Of a stretch of DNA of 64,000 bases, positions 8,243 through 22,865 are shown piece by piece (the stretch's first letter is position 1; every line of letters begins with the position of its first letter). The notes under the pieces are model-generated. The model saw only the letters and a program-made list of their open reading frames with translations, made no database searches and was not told the DNA's origin. Origin of the DNA: DATGPD01 sp031423015 (lineage in GTDB: Bacteria > Planctomycetota > UBA1135 > UBA2386); the NCBI GenBank assembly GCA_031423015.1, contig JANPER010000150.1, forward strand, positions 16,208 through 80,207, read 5' to 3'. The translations under genes and the position numbers were made by a program.

Positions 8243-8974
8243 TCAGCTCGCGCTGAGGGTGAGCCGAATCACCGCGAAGAGCAGCGCCGTCAACACGAAG
8301 CCGGCGGTGATGAAGCCGCGCACCGACTTGAGCGGCTTCTGCGTCACGTCGGTGCCCGCGAGGCCGTTCCACTCGCACGCCAGTACGATTGCCAACGCGA
8401 TGCCCCAGTACACGCCCACGCTTTGGCTCTGCACGAGCCCCGACAGGTGGCTCGCGGAACCCATGAAGAACAACATCGGGATCGACAGCATCGCGTTGGT
8501 ACGCGACACCATGCCGGCCTTCTTGCCGCGCGCCGCCGCCTCGGCGATTGGCTGACCGCCGGCTGCGACTTGTTCGGCTGAGGCGATCACCACCTTCTGC
8601 GCCGGCCAGATGACGAACCAAACGTTGAACCACATCAGCGTGCCCATCAAGCTGCCGGTGAGGATCAGGGTCATGTACGGGCCGCTCATCGGCGCGCCCT
8701 GGCGCCGCATCAGCTCGATCATTCCGAGCCCGCTGATGAGGGTGAACATCGCGCCCCAGCGGAACCACCACAGCGCCGACGGCACGACGTTGCGCACCAT
8801 GCCGCCCTTGACCGCCTTCAGCGGGTCGTTCGCCGGCGCCGCGTCGGCCTTGCCGAAGAACGGCGTCTGCACCAGGTTGAAGTAATAGAGCATGCCGATC
8901 CAGGCGATGCCGGCCAGGAAGTGCAACCAGCGGAGCAGGAAGAGAAGGCCGTTCTGATCGAGCAGGATGTCCAT
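8243..8974 (-). CDS. PuuD-like urate hydroxylase membrane domain protein
   Basis: A 243-aa integral membrane protein with several hydrophobic helices. The text LRWLHFLAGIAWIGMLYYFN, VQTPFF, WFRWGAMFTLISG and WFVIWPAQKVVI resembles the membrane domain of the PuuD (DUF989) urate oxidase family, which oxidises urate and hands electrons to a fused C-terminal cytochrome c. Here the protein stops after the membrane part and has no CxxCH motif. The only cytochrome c nearby is a separate convergent gene. No other purine-degradation gene is in the window, so activity on urate is inference; a general membrane electron-transfer role is also possible. Confidence 0.75.
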   Translation of the reverse strand: MDILLDQNGLLFLLRWLHFLAGIAWIGMLYYFNLVQTPFFGKADAAPANDPLKAVKGGMVRNVVPSALWWFRWGAMFTLISGLGMIELMRRQGAPMSGPYMTLILTGSLMGTLMWFNVWFVIWPAQKVVIASAEQVAAGGQPIAEAAARGKKAGMVSRTNAMLSIPMLFFMGSASHLSGLVQSQSVGVYWGIALAIVLACEWNGLAGTDVTQKPLKSVRGFITAGFVLTALLFAVIRLTLSAS

Positions 8975-9142
8975 CGTTCTTTCGTTTCGACGCAGCGACG
9001 ACGCGGCAGGTGGTGCCGCGGAGGGGGCGGGATCTTAGCCCGATCGCCGGCGGTGCCCGCAAGCGAAACGGTGACCGGCACCGCGACCTCTTGGGGAGTG
9101 GGTTCAGGGCCTTGTTCTCACATCACAGCCCGGTGGGGCGCG

Positions 9143-10384
9143 TCACCGCACTTGCAGGCGGATCCCCGGCGTCGCGGACAGTCCCTGCGCCGACCCCAGA
9201 TCCAGGTAGACCGACTGGAAGAAGAAGTCGGTGTTGAGGAGGTGCGTGTTGTCCGGGATCGTGAGCGGCACGGCAAACGTGCCACTTGGCGTCAGCGAAT
9301 GTGGGATCGAAACCGTCGGGGTCACCAAGATGGTCGCGCCGAGGAAGGTGAACGAGGCCTGCTGTACGCCGACCAGCATGATGCCCGAGGTCGAAGCCAG
9401 TCCGGCGCTGACCGCAATCGCCACCGATTGGTTGCGCGCGAAGCAGCCCTCGCTGGTGATCTGTGGAATCACCAATCCTGTACCCGGCGTACCGGCGCCG
9501 TAGCTGACCACAGGGCCGCACGGCAAGCCGAAGCCGCGCACGCCGAGCACACGGTTGGCGCCGCCAAATGTGCTGAATACGAAGTCGCCCGAGATTGGGT
9601 CGATTGCCGCGCCCTCGGCACCGGTGAGGCCGTCCATGAACACGCGACGCGTCGAGAGCCTGGGATCACCGTTGGCGTCGATGTCGTAGACCGTCACCGC
9701 GCCGCTGCCGTACTCGCACACCACCATGCTTTGGAAGTTCACGAACTGCGGCGAGTCCGGCGGCACGTAGAAGAAGCCCTCGACACCGCCGGCGATCGTG
9801 GCCCCTTGAGGCACGTTGGCCAGGGCGAGGTCGTAGGTTCCGTTGCCGTCGGGTGTCACCGTCAACGTGTAGAAAGAACTGCAGCTGTACGAGGCGACCT
9901 TCAGACGTCCGGAGTTGGGGAAACCCGCGGGGACGAACGACAGAGCACCCACCGACCCGCACACCGAGAACGGCGCGAGTGGGATGACCCGGTCGGTCAC
10001 GGTACTGCCGGGACGAATCTGTCCCACTTCGTTGGCGCTGTACCGCGTGTAGAACATGACGCCGCCCGGGCCGAACTGTGCGCCACCATCGTTGCTTGCC
10101 GCCGCCGCGACGAGGGTGGCTGCGCCGTTGAAACCCGTGATGTGGTTGTTGGCGTCTCGTGTGATCGCGATGCGAAACAGCTGCCCCAGGGAGCCGTTCG
10201 CACCACCCATCACGTAGAGGTTGTTCGGCTCACCAATCTTGAAGGCCACCCCGCCGAGATTGGCCGGCACGCCGCTCGGAGACCCGAAGTCGACATAGGA
10301 GTAACTGGCCGCGAACGGCGCGCGGATGGTCTGCGCTGCGAGTTGGGCGCACGCGAGAACGAGAACGATGGAATGGCGTTGCAT
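9143..10384 (-). CDS. Secreted hypothetical protein with beta-propeller-like body
   Basis: A 413-aa exported protein. The ATG at 10384 starts a short signal peptide (MQRHSIVLVLACAQLAAQ). The body has repeating glycine-rich beta-strand text such as LYVMGGANGSLGQLFRIAI and GDFVFSTFGGANRVL, consistent with a propeller or NHL-like fold. The last 110 residues, starting YGAGTPGTG, form a beta-sandwich-like tail of a style also seen in two other secreted proteins of this window. It stands alone between divergent or oppositely spaced genes. Function is unknown; extracellular or outer-surface location is likely. Confidence 0.7.
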   Translation of the reverse strand: MQRHSIVLVLACAQLAAQTIRAPFAASYSYVDFGSPSGVPANLGGVAFKIGEPNNLYVMGGANGSLGQLFRIAITRDANNHITGFNGAATLVAAAASNDGGAQFGPGGVMFYTRYSANEVGQIRPGSTVTDRVIPLAPFSVCGSVGALSFVPAGFPNSGRLKVASYSCSSFYTLTVTPDGNGTYDLALANVPQGATIAGGVEGFFYVPPDSPQFVNFQSMVVCEYGSGAVTVYDIDANGDPRLSTRRVFMDGLTGAEGAAIDPISGDFVFSTFGGANRVLGVRGFGLPCGPVVSYGAGTPGTGLVIPQITSEGCFARNQSVAIAVSAGLASTSGIMLVGVQQASFTFLGATILVTPTVSIPHSLTPSGTFAVPLTIPDNTHLLNTDFFFQSVYLDLGSAQGLSATPGIRLQVR

Positions 10385-10531
10385 GCGCGAGGAGCATACA
10401 TCGCCTCGTCGACGGCAACCGACTGCTTGCGTCAGTGCGAGCGCCTGGCTGGATGACCACGCTGGCATCGGCGTTGTGAGTGTCCATCCCTCGGACATCG
10501 TTCGGTGCGTCGCGGGTGAACCAATGCGTGG

Positions 10532-11359
10532 CTACGGCGGAGTGAGGCGCACGATGAACTCGCGGATCTGCGTTAGCGCCGCCTCATCCTCCAACCAGTC
10601 GACGTGGCCGCGGCCGGGCAACTCGATCAAGCGGGCGCGTGGGCCGAGCGCGGCGGCGAGGGTCCGCGCGGCCGCCACCGGCACGGCGTCGTCGAGCGTG
10701 CCGTGCACGAGCAACGTGTCCACCCGGCTGTCGCGCGTTTGCTCCACCGCGTCGTACACGTCGGCGAACGACCACGGCGCCCACCATGCGTCCTGCGTCA
10801 CTTGGATCTGGTCGTAGGCTGACAGCAATACCAGCGACGCGGGCGGCGTGCCGCGCGCGGTCGCGAGGCCAGCGAGGCGAAGGTTGAGCGCGGTGCCGAG
10901 CGAGAACGAGACCAAGTGAATGCGCTGGGGCTCGGCGCCGTGCTTGGTTTGCAGGCGCGCGTAGACCTTCTCGCTATCGGCCGCGAACGCGGCGGCGCTC
11001 GGCGTGCCCAGAGACCCGTCGAAGCCGCGATACGCCCACACTGCGAGGCCGAGCCCCGATCCGGCGGCGAGTCGCTCCAGCAGGCTTTGCGCTCCCCGCA
11101 GCACGTCGCCGCCGTTGCCAGGCAGAAAGAGGAGCCACGCGCCCGGCTTGCCGGTCGGCTGGCGCACCAGGCCGCGCAGCGTCACGCCGGGCTCGACCTC
11201 GAACTCGTCGGCCACGAAACCGGGCCGCGCGGCGAGCTGGGCAAAATCCGCTGCCGCGAGCTGGGTCGGCTGGTAGCGGAACCGATGGCGATTCTTGGCA
11301 GCAATCACGGCGAGCGCGATCGCCGCTCCGAGCAGCACGGCGACGAGGATCTTGAGCAT
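10532..11359 (-). CDS. Membrane-anchored alpha/beta hydrolase
   Basis: A 275-aa serine hydrolase with one N-terminal membrane anchor (residues 3-21). The oxyanion region LPGNGGD is at 79-85. The nucleophile elbow is SFSLG with Ser153, so the first Gly of GxSxG is Ser. The likely acid is Asp223 or Asp224 (GTLDDAVP) and the base His252 (GRGHVDW). It resembles the BEM46/YfhR-like group of hydrolases, whose substrates are mostly unknown. The ATG at 11359 begins the anchor; the longer in-frame extension is a shadow. It is divergent from the NRPS gene 241 bases away, with no evidence that it belongs to that pathway. Confidence 0.83.
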   Translation of the reverse strand: MLKILVAVLLGAAIALAVIAAKNRHRFRYQPTQLAAADFAQLAARPGFVADEFEVEPGVTLRGLVRQPTGKPGAWLLFLPGNGGDVLRGAQSLLERLAAGSGLGLAVWAYRGFDGSLGTPSAAAFAADSEKVYARLQTKHGAEPQRIHLVSFSLGTALNLRLAGLATARGTPPASLVLLSAYDQIQVTQDAWWAPWSFADVYDAVEQTRDSRVDTLLVHGTLDDAVPVAAARTLAAALGPRARLIELPGRGHVDWLEDEAALTQIREFIVRLTPP

Positions 11360-11600
11360 CCGAGCCGACTCTACGTCGCCGGTCAGCCGGTGAAACAACC
11401 GCGGTCGCGTTCTCGTTTGCCTCGCCCGGGTGGCTGTCGCGAATTGCGACAGCACCAACCCCCGGCGGATCGCCAGCGGATCGCACCCGCGGTCAAGGTC
11501 TGCGGCTCCGCGCACCGAACTACGATGCGGGAGGCCAGAGTTCGGCCACGTCTCGTGTGGTCGCCGGATTTCTCTGCCTAGAATGCACTTGCGCGCACCC

Positions 11601-16391
<4,791 letters not shown>

Positions 16392-16397
16392 GAATGC

Positions 16398-19300
16398 ATG
16401 GCTGAACATCACGCAGGTGACGGCAGCGCCGCCGCTGATGCGGCCGCGACCGACATCGCCATCGTCGGCATGGCCTGCCGCGTGCCCGGCGCCAACAACG
16501 CGCGCGAGTTGTGGGCCAACGTGCGCGGCAAGGTGGAGTCGATTCGGCGTTACACCGACGACGAACTGCGCGCCGCCGGCGTCGAGGAGGCGCTGCTCGC
16601 CAACCCCAACTACGTGCGCGCCGGTGGCTCGCTCGATGCGATGGAGATGTTCGACGCCGGCTACTTCGGCTTCGGACCGCGCGACGCCGCGATCATGGAT
16701 CCGCAGCACCGGCACTTCTTGGAGTGCTGCGTTGAAGCGCTGGAAGACGCTGGCTTGCCGCCGGCGCGCTTCAAGGGCGCGATCGGTCTGTTCGCCGGCT
16801 GCGGCATGGGCGCCTACTTCGCCTACAACATTCTGACGCAGCCCGACCTGCTCGAGAACGTGGGCTTGTTCTTGCTGCGGCACACCGGCAACGACAAGGA
16901 CTTCTTGGCCACGCGCGCCTCGTACTGCCTGAACCTGCGCGGCCCGTCGGTGTCGGTGCAGACCGCGTGCTCTACGTCGTTGGTCGCGGTGCACCTCGCC
17001 TGCCAGAGTCTGCTGGCGATGGAGTGCGACATGGCGCTCGCCGGCGGCGTCACCATCGAGCAGCCGCACCGGCACGGCTACTTGTTCAAGGAGAACGAGG
17101 TGCTGTCGCCCGACGGACACTGCCGCGCGTTCGCGGCCGAGTCCAAGGGCACCGTGCTCACCAGCGGTCTCGGTGTCGTGGCCGTGCGCCGCCTGGCCGA
17201 CGCGCTGCGCGACGGCGATCCGATCCACGCGGTGATCAAGGCTACCGCGGTCAACAACGATGGCTCCGGCAAGGTGGGCTACCTGGCGCCGAGCGTCGAT
17301 GGCCACTCGGCGGTGGTCGCCGAGGCGTTGGCGCTGTCGGGGATCGACCCGGAGACGATCACGCTGTTCGAAGCGCACGGCACCGGCACGCAGGTGGGCG
17401 ATCCGATCGAGATCGCGGCCCTCACCCAGGCCTATCAGGCGCAATCCAAGAAGACGAGCTACTGCGCGATCAGCTCGCTCAAGACCAACATCGGTCACCT
17501 CGACACGGCGGCTGGCGTTGCCGGCTTGATCAAGGTCGCCAGCGCGCTGACCCACAAGGAGCTGCCGCCGAGTCTGCACTTCGACCAGCCGAACCCGATC
17601 ATCGACTTTGCGACGAGCCCGTTCTACGTCAACACCGAGTGCACGGCGTGGCCGCGGGGTGCGACGCCGCGGCGGGCGGGGCTGAGTTCGCTCGGCGTCG
17701 GCGGCACCAACGCGCACGCGATTGTGGAAGAGGCTCCAGCCGCCAAGACGACGGCGTTGGCTGAGCCATGGCAGCTCCTGCTGTTCTCGGGCAAGAGCCA
17801 GCGGTCGGCGGAGGGCAACGTCGAGCGTCTGCGCCAGCACCTGCAAGCGCAGCCGACGCTGAACCTCGCCGACGTCGCGTTCACGTTGGAAAGCGGCCGC
17901 GAGGCGCACGTTCAGCGCCGCGCGTACGCGGTGCGCGATGCAGCGCACGCCGTCGAGGTGTTGCAGAGCAAGGACGCCAAGGTGCTCGCGTCCGGCGCCG
18001 CGCAAGAGCGCGAGCCGAGCGTAGTGTTCATGTTCCCCGGCGGCGGCGCCCAGTACGTGGGCATGGGGCGCGACCTCTACGCGCGCTACCCGGTGTACCG
18101 GCAAGCGATCGACCAGTGCCTCGACGTGCTGCGACCGCTGCTGCCCGAGGATCTGCGCCCGCTGCTTTTCGCGGCGCCGGGCGAGGGCGACGCCGCCGAG
18201 CGCATTCAGGGCCCGCTGGCGTTGCCGGTGTTGTTCGCCACCGAGTACGCCCTGGCTCAGCTGTGGATGTCGTGGGGCATCGAACCCGCAGCGATGACGG
18301 GCCACAGCCTCGGCGAGTACACCGCGGCGTGTTTGGCCGGCGTCATGTCGCTGCCCGACGCACTCGCGCTGGTACTGCTGCGTTCGCGCCTGCTGACCAC
18401 GGTGCCGACCGGCGCGGTGCTCAGCGTGCCGCTGCCGGAGAGCGAAGTGCGACCGCTGCTGGGCGTGGAGTTGTCGCTGGCGGCGGTCAACGGCCCGGAG
18501 CTGTGCGCGGTGTCAGGCCCCGAACACGCAGTGGCGGCGCTCGAAGCCGTGCTCGCCGCGCGCGACGTCGAGGGCCGACGGCTGAAGATCTCGGTGGCCG
18601 CGCACTCGGCGATGCTCGACCCGATCCTCGACGAGTTCCGCGCCGGGGTGCGCAAGATGAAGTTGCAGGCGCCGAAACGTCGCTTCATCAGCAACCTCAC
18701 TGGAACCTGGGCCGAGGCCAGCGAGGTGACTTCGCCGGAGTATTGGGTGCGCCACCTGCGCCACACGGTGCGCTTCGCCGACGGCATGGCGACGCTGATG
18801 GCCGACAAGCACCGCGTGTTCCTCGAAGTCGGGCCGGGCACGACGATGTGCACGCTGGCGCGCATGCAGCGCGCCAAGGCCGCCACGCACGAGGTGATCG
18901 CCTGCTTGCGGCATCCGCAGGAGCCGGCCGACGACGTGCAGTTCCTGTTGACGGCGCTCGGGCGCGTGTGGTGCGCCGGCAAGAACCCAGACTGGAGCAT
19001 GCTGCGCGGCAAAGCGCCGCGGCGCCGCCTGTCGCTGCCGACCTACGCGTTCGATCACCAGCGTTACTTCATCGAGCCGGGCAAGCGCGCGTTGGCGGGA
19101 CTCAACACCGACCTCAGTCTGACGCGCATCGGCGACGTACGCGATTGGTTCCACCGGCCGAGCTGGCATCCGTCCGCGTTGCCGCCGGGTGGCGTGGCGG
19201 CAAGCACGCGCTTCGTGTTGTTCCTCGACGAGGACGGTCCGGGCGAAGCGCTCGCCGAGAAGCTCGGCACGCGTGGCCACCAGGTCGTGCGCGTGATGCG

Positions 19301-22300
19301 GGGACCGTCGTTTCAGAGCGTCGGCAAGCAGCGCTACGTGCTCAATCCAGCCGAGCGCAGCGACTACGATGCGTTGCTCGAAGAGTTGGCGCGGATCGAG
19401 TTCGTGCCGGAGCACTTCGTGCACTTGTGGTTGGCCCGCGGCAAGGCGAGCCACGAGTCGGCGGCGAAGGCGTTGGAGACGTCCGAGGTCGTCGGCTTCT
19501 ACGCGTTGCTGTCGCTGGCGCAGGCCTTGGCGCAGCAAGACCCCGACGGCAAGCTGCGCCTGACGGTGGTGACCGAGGGTGCGCAGCGCGTCTTCGATGA
19601 GCCGCTCCCGCATCCCGAGCGCGCCATGGTGCTCGGCCCGGTGCAGACGATCCCGCGCGAGCTGAGCCAAGTGAGCGCGCGTTGGGTCGACGTGCAAATT
19701 CCTGTGCAACGGTGGAAGCGGCGCTTCGATCCGCGGCCAGCCACGGCCCGCACGCTCGTCGAGCAGCTCGCGGCCGAACTGGTCGCCACCGTCGACGAGC
19801 AGATCGTGGCGCTGCGGCCGCTCGGTCGCTTCGTGCAAGAGATCGAGACCGTGGCGATCCCGCCGGTGTCGCAGCCGTTGCCGGTGCGTGCGGGCGGCGC
19901 GTATCTGATCACGGGCGGCCTGGGTGGCATTGGCCTCGCGTGCGCGCGGTGGCTCGCCGGCCAGGCCAAGGTCGGCATCGCGCTGCTGTCGCGCACCGGG
20001 CTGCCGCCGCGCGCCGAGTGGCAAGGCTATCGCGGCAACAGCGCGGATGACGCCGTCGCGCTTGCGGTACGAGCCGTCGAAGAACTCGAAGCGGCGGGCG
20101 CCAAGGTCGTGATCGTGCGCGGTGACGTCGGTGACCCGGCGCACACGGTGCGCGCCGTGGCCGAGGCCCGGGCGGCGTTGGGGCCGATTCGCGGCGTGCT
20201 GCACGGCGCTGGCGTCATCGCCGACGCGTTGATCGCGCAGAAGCGGCCGGAGTCGGCAGCGCGCGTGCTGTCGCCCAAGGTGCGCGGCACGCTCAATCTC
20301 GAGGCTGCGCTCGCGGACGAGCCGCTCGATTTCTTCGTCGCGTTCTCGTCGACCAGCACGGTGCTCGGCTTGCCGGGGCAGATCGACTACATCGCGGCCA
20401 ACGCTTTCCTAGACGCCTTTGCGCAGTCGCGGCAGCGCGCTGACGGCCCGCACTTCCTCGCGCTCGGTTGGGGCGTGTGGGCGGAGGTCGGCATGGCCGT
20501 GCAAGCTGCACGTCAGGGCGTGCCGGTCGATGCGCGCGACAGCGGTCACCCTTGGCTCGGCCGCATCGTGTGCGACACGCCGCAGATGACGCGCTACGAG
20601 GCGCGCTACGTGGCTGACGAGTTGTGGATGCTCGACGAGCATCGCATCAAGGGCGGCCGCGCGTTGGTGCCTGGCACGGGTTACCTCGAGATCGCGCGCG
20701 CCGCGCTGCACAAGGGCGCACCCAACACTTCGCTCGAGCTGTCGGACCTCACGTTCTTGGCGCCGCTCGATGTCGACGACGTGGGTGGCGTCGACGTGCG
20801 CGTCGATCTGCAACGCGATCGCGGTACGTTCGAACTCACCGTCGGTGCGCGCGCCGAGGGCGAGACCGCGTGGCGCGAGTGCGCGCGCGGGCACCTGGCG
20901 TTCGGCACCGACGTGTCGCCCAAACCGCTCGACATCGAAGCCATCGCCGCGCGCTGCAACAAGAGCACCAAGACCTTCGGCGCGTACGCGCAGGAGACCA
21001 GGCAGGAGAAGCACCTCGACTTTGGCCCGCGCTGGAAGGTGTTGCGCAAGGTGCAGCTCGGCGTGAACGAGGGCTTGGCGCTGCTCGAACTCGGCCGCGA
21101 ATACGCCGACGACGTGGCGAACGTGCCGTTGCACCCAGCGTTGCTCGATCTTGGCTGTCACTTCGGTCTGCCGTTGATCGAGGGCTACGAGCAACAGGAT
21201 GCGCTGTTCGTGCCGCTGTCGTTCGGCCGCGTGCGCGTGTTCCGGCCGCTGCCAGCGCGCGTGCTGAGCTACGTCCGACTTGCCAAGAGCAGCCGCGCGG
21301 CGGACGACATCGTGACCTTTGACGTCACGTTCGCGAGCGAGGATGGCACCGTGCTGGTCGAGATCGAGCGCTTCGTCGTGCGGCGCATGCACGATCGCGC
21401 TGGCATCTCGGCGCGGCGGCCGGCGACGGTGCGCGACCCCGCCGAGTCGGCCGACGCGCGCAATGGCGGCGGCGACGAGCTGTTGCGCGAGACGCTGCGG
21501 CACGGCATCCGACCGCCAGAAGGCACCGACGCGCTCGGCCGCGTGCTCGCCTACCGCGTGGGCCCCACGATCATGGTGTCGCCGTTGCGTTTGGCGGCGC
21601 TGCGCCAGCGCGTCGATCGCGACACCGCCCCGAAGGTCGAGGGCGGCAACAAGTTCGCGCGCCCCGAACTCGAGAGCAGCTTCTTGGCGCCGCGCACCGC
21701 GGTGGAGAAGCAGCTCGCCGAGCTGTGGCAGGAAGTGCTCGGCGTCGATCGCGTCGGCATCGCCGATGACTTCTTCCAGCTCGGCGGTCAATCGCTGGTG
21801 GCGGTGCGTCTGCTGTCGAAGATGAAGAAGCTGTGGGCCGTCGACCTGCCGTTGGCCACGTTCTTCGAAGCGCCGACGGTCGAGAAGCTCGCCGCTGTGG
21901 TGCAAGCCGAACTCGGTACCGACGCGGAGTCCGCCGCCGCGGCGGGGAAGCCGGTGCCGCGGTCGTCGCGCCGGGGTTGGAGCACGTTGGTGCCGATTCA
22001 GCCGCGCGGCGCGCGCGTGCCGTTCTACTGCGCTGCGGGCCAGGGTGGCAACGCGATGAACCTGCGTCACTTGGCGGTGCATCTGGGCGAGGATCAGCCG
22101 TTCTACGGCTTGCAGGCGCGCGGCGTCGACGGACGCATGCAGCCGCACGAGACCGTCGAGGCGATGGCGGCGGAGTACATCGCCGACATCCGGCGCTTCC
22201 AGCCGCATGGGCCGTATCTCATCGGCGGCTACTCGGGCGGCGGCACGGCCGCGTTCGAGATGGCGCAGCAGCTGCACGCGATGGGCGAAGAGGTCGCCGC

Positions 22301-22865
22301 CTTGGTGTTCCTCGACTCGCACAGCCCAGAGATGCCGACGCGCAGCCGGCTCGAACGCATGCGTCTGCATGCGCGGCGACTGGTGGCGCAGGGCCCGAGC
22401 TATGCCTTCGAGAAGCTCAAGGCGCGCGTGGTGAGCAGGGAACTCTGGCAGCTGCGTCGCTTGGTGTTGAAGCCGCTGTCGAAGCTGTTCCCGTACCACT
22501 TCCGCAGCGAATCGATGGTGTTCTCGTGGATCGACGCGTTCACCCGCTACGAGCCCAAACCGTGGAACGGGCGGGCGCACTTGTTCCGCGCGCGGTTGGA
22601 CGACGCCATCGAGTGGAGCGGGATCAAGCTGGAGAACGACCTCGGCTGGCAACACCTGGTGCAGGAGTTGGCGGTGGCGGAGGTGACCGGCGACCACAAC
22701 TCGATGTGCGAGGAGCCGCACGTTCGCGTGCTCGCGGATCGGGTGCGCGCGTGTCTCGACGAGGCGAACCAGCGCATGACCAAGAAGACGCCGCCGCCCG
22801 CGCCGCCGCAGCACGGCACACGCGCCCCGGTCGCACCTGGGGTGCCGACCGGAGCCCGCGCTTGA
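16398..22865 (+). CDS. Type I polyketide synthase, KS-AT-KR-DH-ACP-TE
   Basis: A 2155-aa single-module PKS. KS: Cys191 in QTACSTSL, then EAHGTGTQVGD and NIGHLDTAAG. AT: Ser637 in GHSLGEY; the AAHS text does not clearly set malonyl or methylmalonyl. KR: TITGG-type NADPH motif ITGGLGGIG near 1170 and Tyr1331 in QIDYIAANAF. DH: His1415 in DEHRIKGGRALVP and the second motif HPALLDLGCH. ACP: Ser1799 in LGGQSLVAV. TE: Ser1946 in GYSGGGTAA and a late GDH. KR before DH is the reverse of ordinary cis-AT modules. One extension, ketoreduction, dehydration and hydrolytic release of the aminoacyl starter from the NRPS is the simplest reading. It lies 6 bases after the NRPS. Confidence 0.93.
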   Translation: MAEHHAGDGSAAADAAATDIAIVGMACRVPGANNARELWANVRGKVESIRRYTDDELRAAGVEEALLANPNYVRAGGSLDAMEMFDAGYFGFGPRDAAIMDPQHRHFLECCVEALEDAGLPPARFKGAIGLFAGCGMGAYFAYNILTQPDLLENVGLFLLRHTGNDKDFLATRASYCLNLRGPSVSVQTACSTSLVAVHLACQSLLAMECDMALAGGVTIEQPHRHGYLFKENEVLSPDGHCRAFAAESKGTVLTSGLGVVAVRRLADALRDGDPIHAVIKATAVNNDGSGKVGYLAPSVDGHSAVVAEALALSGIDPETITLFEAHGTGTQVGDPIEIAALTQAYQAQSKKTSYCAISSLKTNIGHLDTAAGVAGLIKVASALTHKELPPSLHFDQPNPIIDFATSPFYVNTECTAWPRGATPRRAGLSSLGVGGTNAHAIVEEAPAAKTTALAEPWQLLLFSGKSQRSAEGNVERLRQHLQAQPTLNLADVAFTLESGREAHVQRRAYAVRDAAHAVEVLQSKDAKVLASGAAQEREPSVVFMFPGGGAQYVGMGRDLYARYPVYRQAIDQCLDVLRPLLPEDLRPLLFAAPGEGDAAERIQGPLALPVLFATEYALAQLWMSWGIEPAAMTGHSLGEYTAACLAGVMSLPDALALVLLRSRLLTTVPTGAVLSVPLPESEVRPLLGVELSLAAVNGPELCAVSGPEHAVAALEAVLAARDVEGRRLKISVAAHSAMLDPILDEFRAGVRKMKLQAPKRRFISNLTGTWAEASEVTSPEYWVRHLRHTVRFADGMATLMADKHRVFLEVGPGTTMCTLARMQRAKAATHEVIACLRHPQEPADDVQFLLTALGRVWCAGKNPDWSMLRGKAPRRRLSLPTYAFDHQRYFIEPGKRALAGLNTDLSLTRIGDVRDWFHRPSWHPSALPPGGVAASTRFVLFLDEDGPGEALAEKLGTRGHQVVRVMRGPSFQSVGKQRYVLNPAERSDYDALLEELARIEFVPEHFVHLWLARGKASHESAAKALETSEVVGFYALLSLAQALAQQDPDGKLRLTVVTEGAQRVFDEPLPHPERAMVLGPVQTIPRELSQVSARWVDVQIPVQRWKRRFDPRPATARTLVEQLAAELVATVDEQIVALRPLGRFVQEIETVAIPPVSQPLPVRAGGAYLITGGLGGIGLACARWLAGQAKVGIALLSRTGLPPRAEWQGYRGNSADDAVALAVRAVEELEAAGAKVVIVRGDVGDPAHTVRAVAEARAALGPIRGVLHGAGVIADALIAQKRPESAARVLSPKVRGTLNLEAALADEPLDFFVAFSSTSTVLGLPGQIDYIAANAFLDAFAQSRQRADGPHFLALGWGVWAEVGMAVQAARQGVPVDARDSGHPWLGRIVCDTPQMTRYEARYVADELWMLDEHRIKGGRALVPGTGYLEIARAALHKGAPNTSLELSDLTFLAPLDVDDVGGVDVRVDLQRDRGTFELTVGARAEGETAWRECARGHLAFGTDVSPKPLDIEAIAARCNKSTKTFGAYAQETRQEKHLDFGPRWKVLRKVQLGVNEGLALLELGREYADDVANVPLHPALLDLGCHFGLPLIEGYEQQDALFVPLSFGRVRVFRPLPARVLSYVRLAKSSRAADDIVTFDVTFASEDGTVLVEIERFVVRRMHDRAGISARRPATVRDPAESADARNGGGDELLRETLRHGIRPPEGTDALGRVLAYRVGPTIMVSPLRLAALRQRVDRDTAPKVEGGNKFARPELESSFLAPRTAVEKQLAELWQEVLGVDRVGIADDFFQLGGQSLVAVRLLSKMKKLWAVDLPLATFFEAPTVEKLAAVVQAELGTDAESAAAAGKPVPRSSRRGWSTLVPIQPRGARVPFYCAAGQGGNAMNLRHLAVHLGEDQPFYGLQARGVDGRMQPHETVEAMAAEYIADIRRFQPHGPYLIGGYSGGGTAAFEMAQQLHAMGEEVAALVFLDSHSPEMPTRSRLERMRLHARRLVAQGPSYAFEKLKARVVSRELWQLRRLVLKPLSKLFPYHFRSESMVFSWIDAFTRYEPKPWNGRAHLFRARLDDAIEWSGIKLENDLGWQHLVQELAVAEVTGDHNSMCEEPHVRVLADRVRACLDEANQRMTKKTPPPAPPQHGTRAPVAPGVPTGARA

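Noticed and set aside
8921..10456. A 511-codon plus-strand open frame
   Set aside because: It is antisense to the secreted protein at 9143, which has a signal peptide and sensible domain text; the plus frame is Arg/His-rich shadow.
20409..22814. An 801-codon minus-strand open frame inside the PKS
   Set aside because: It lies entirely antisense to the DH, ACP and TE domains and shows no protein family character.
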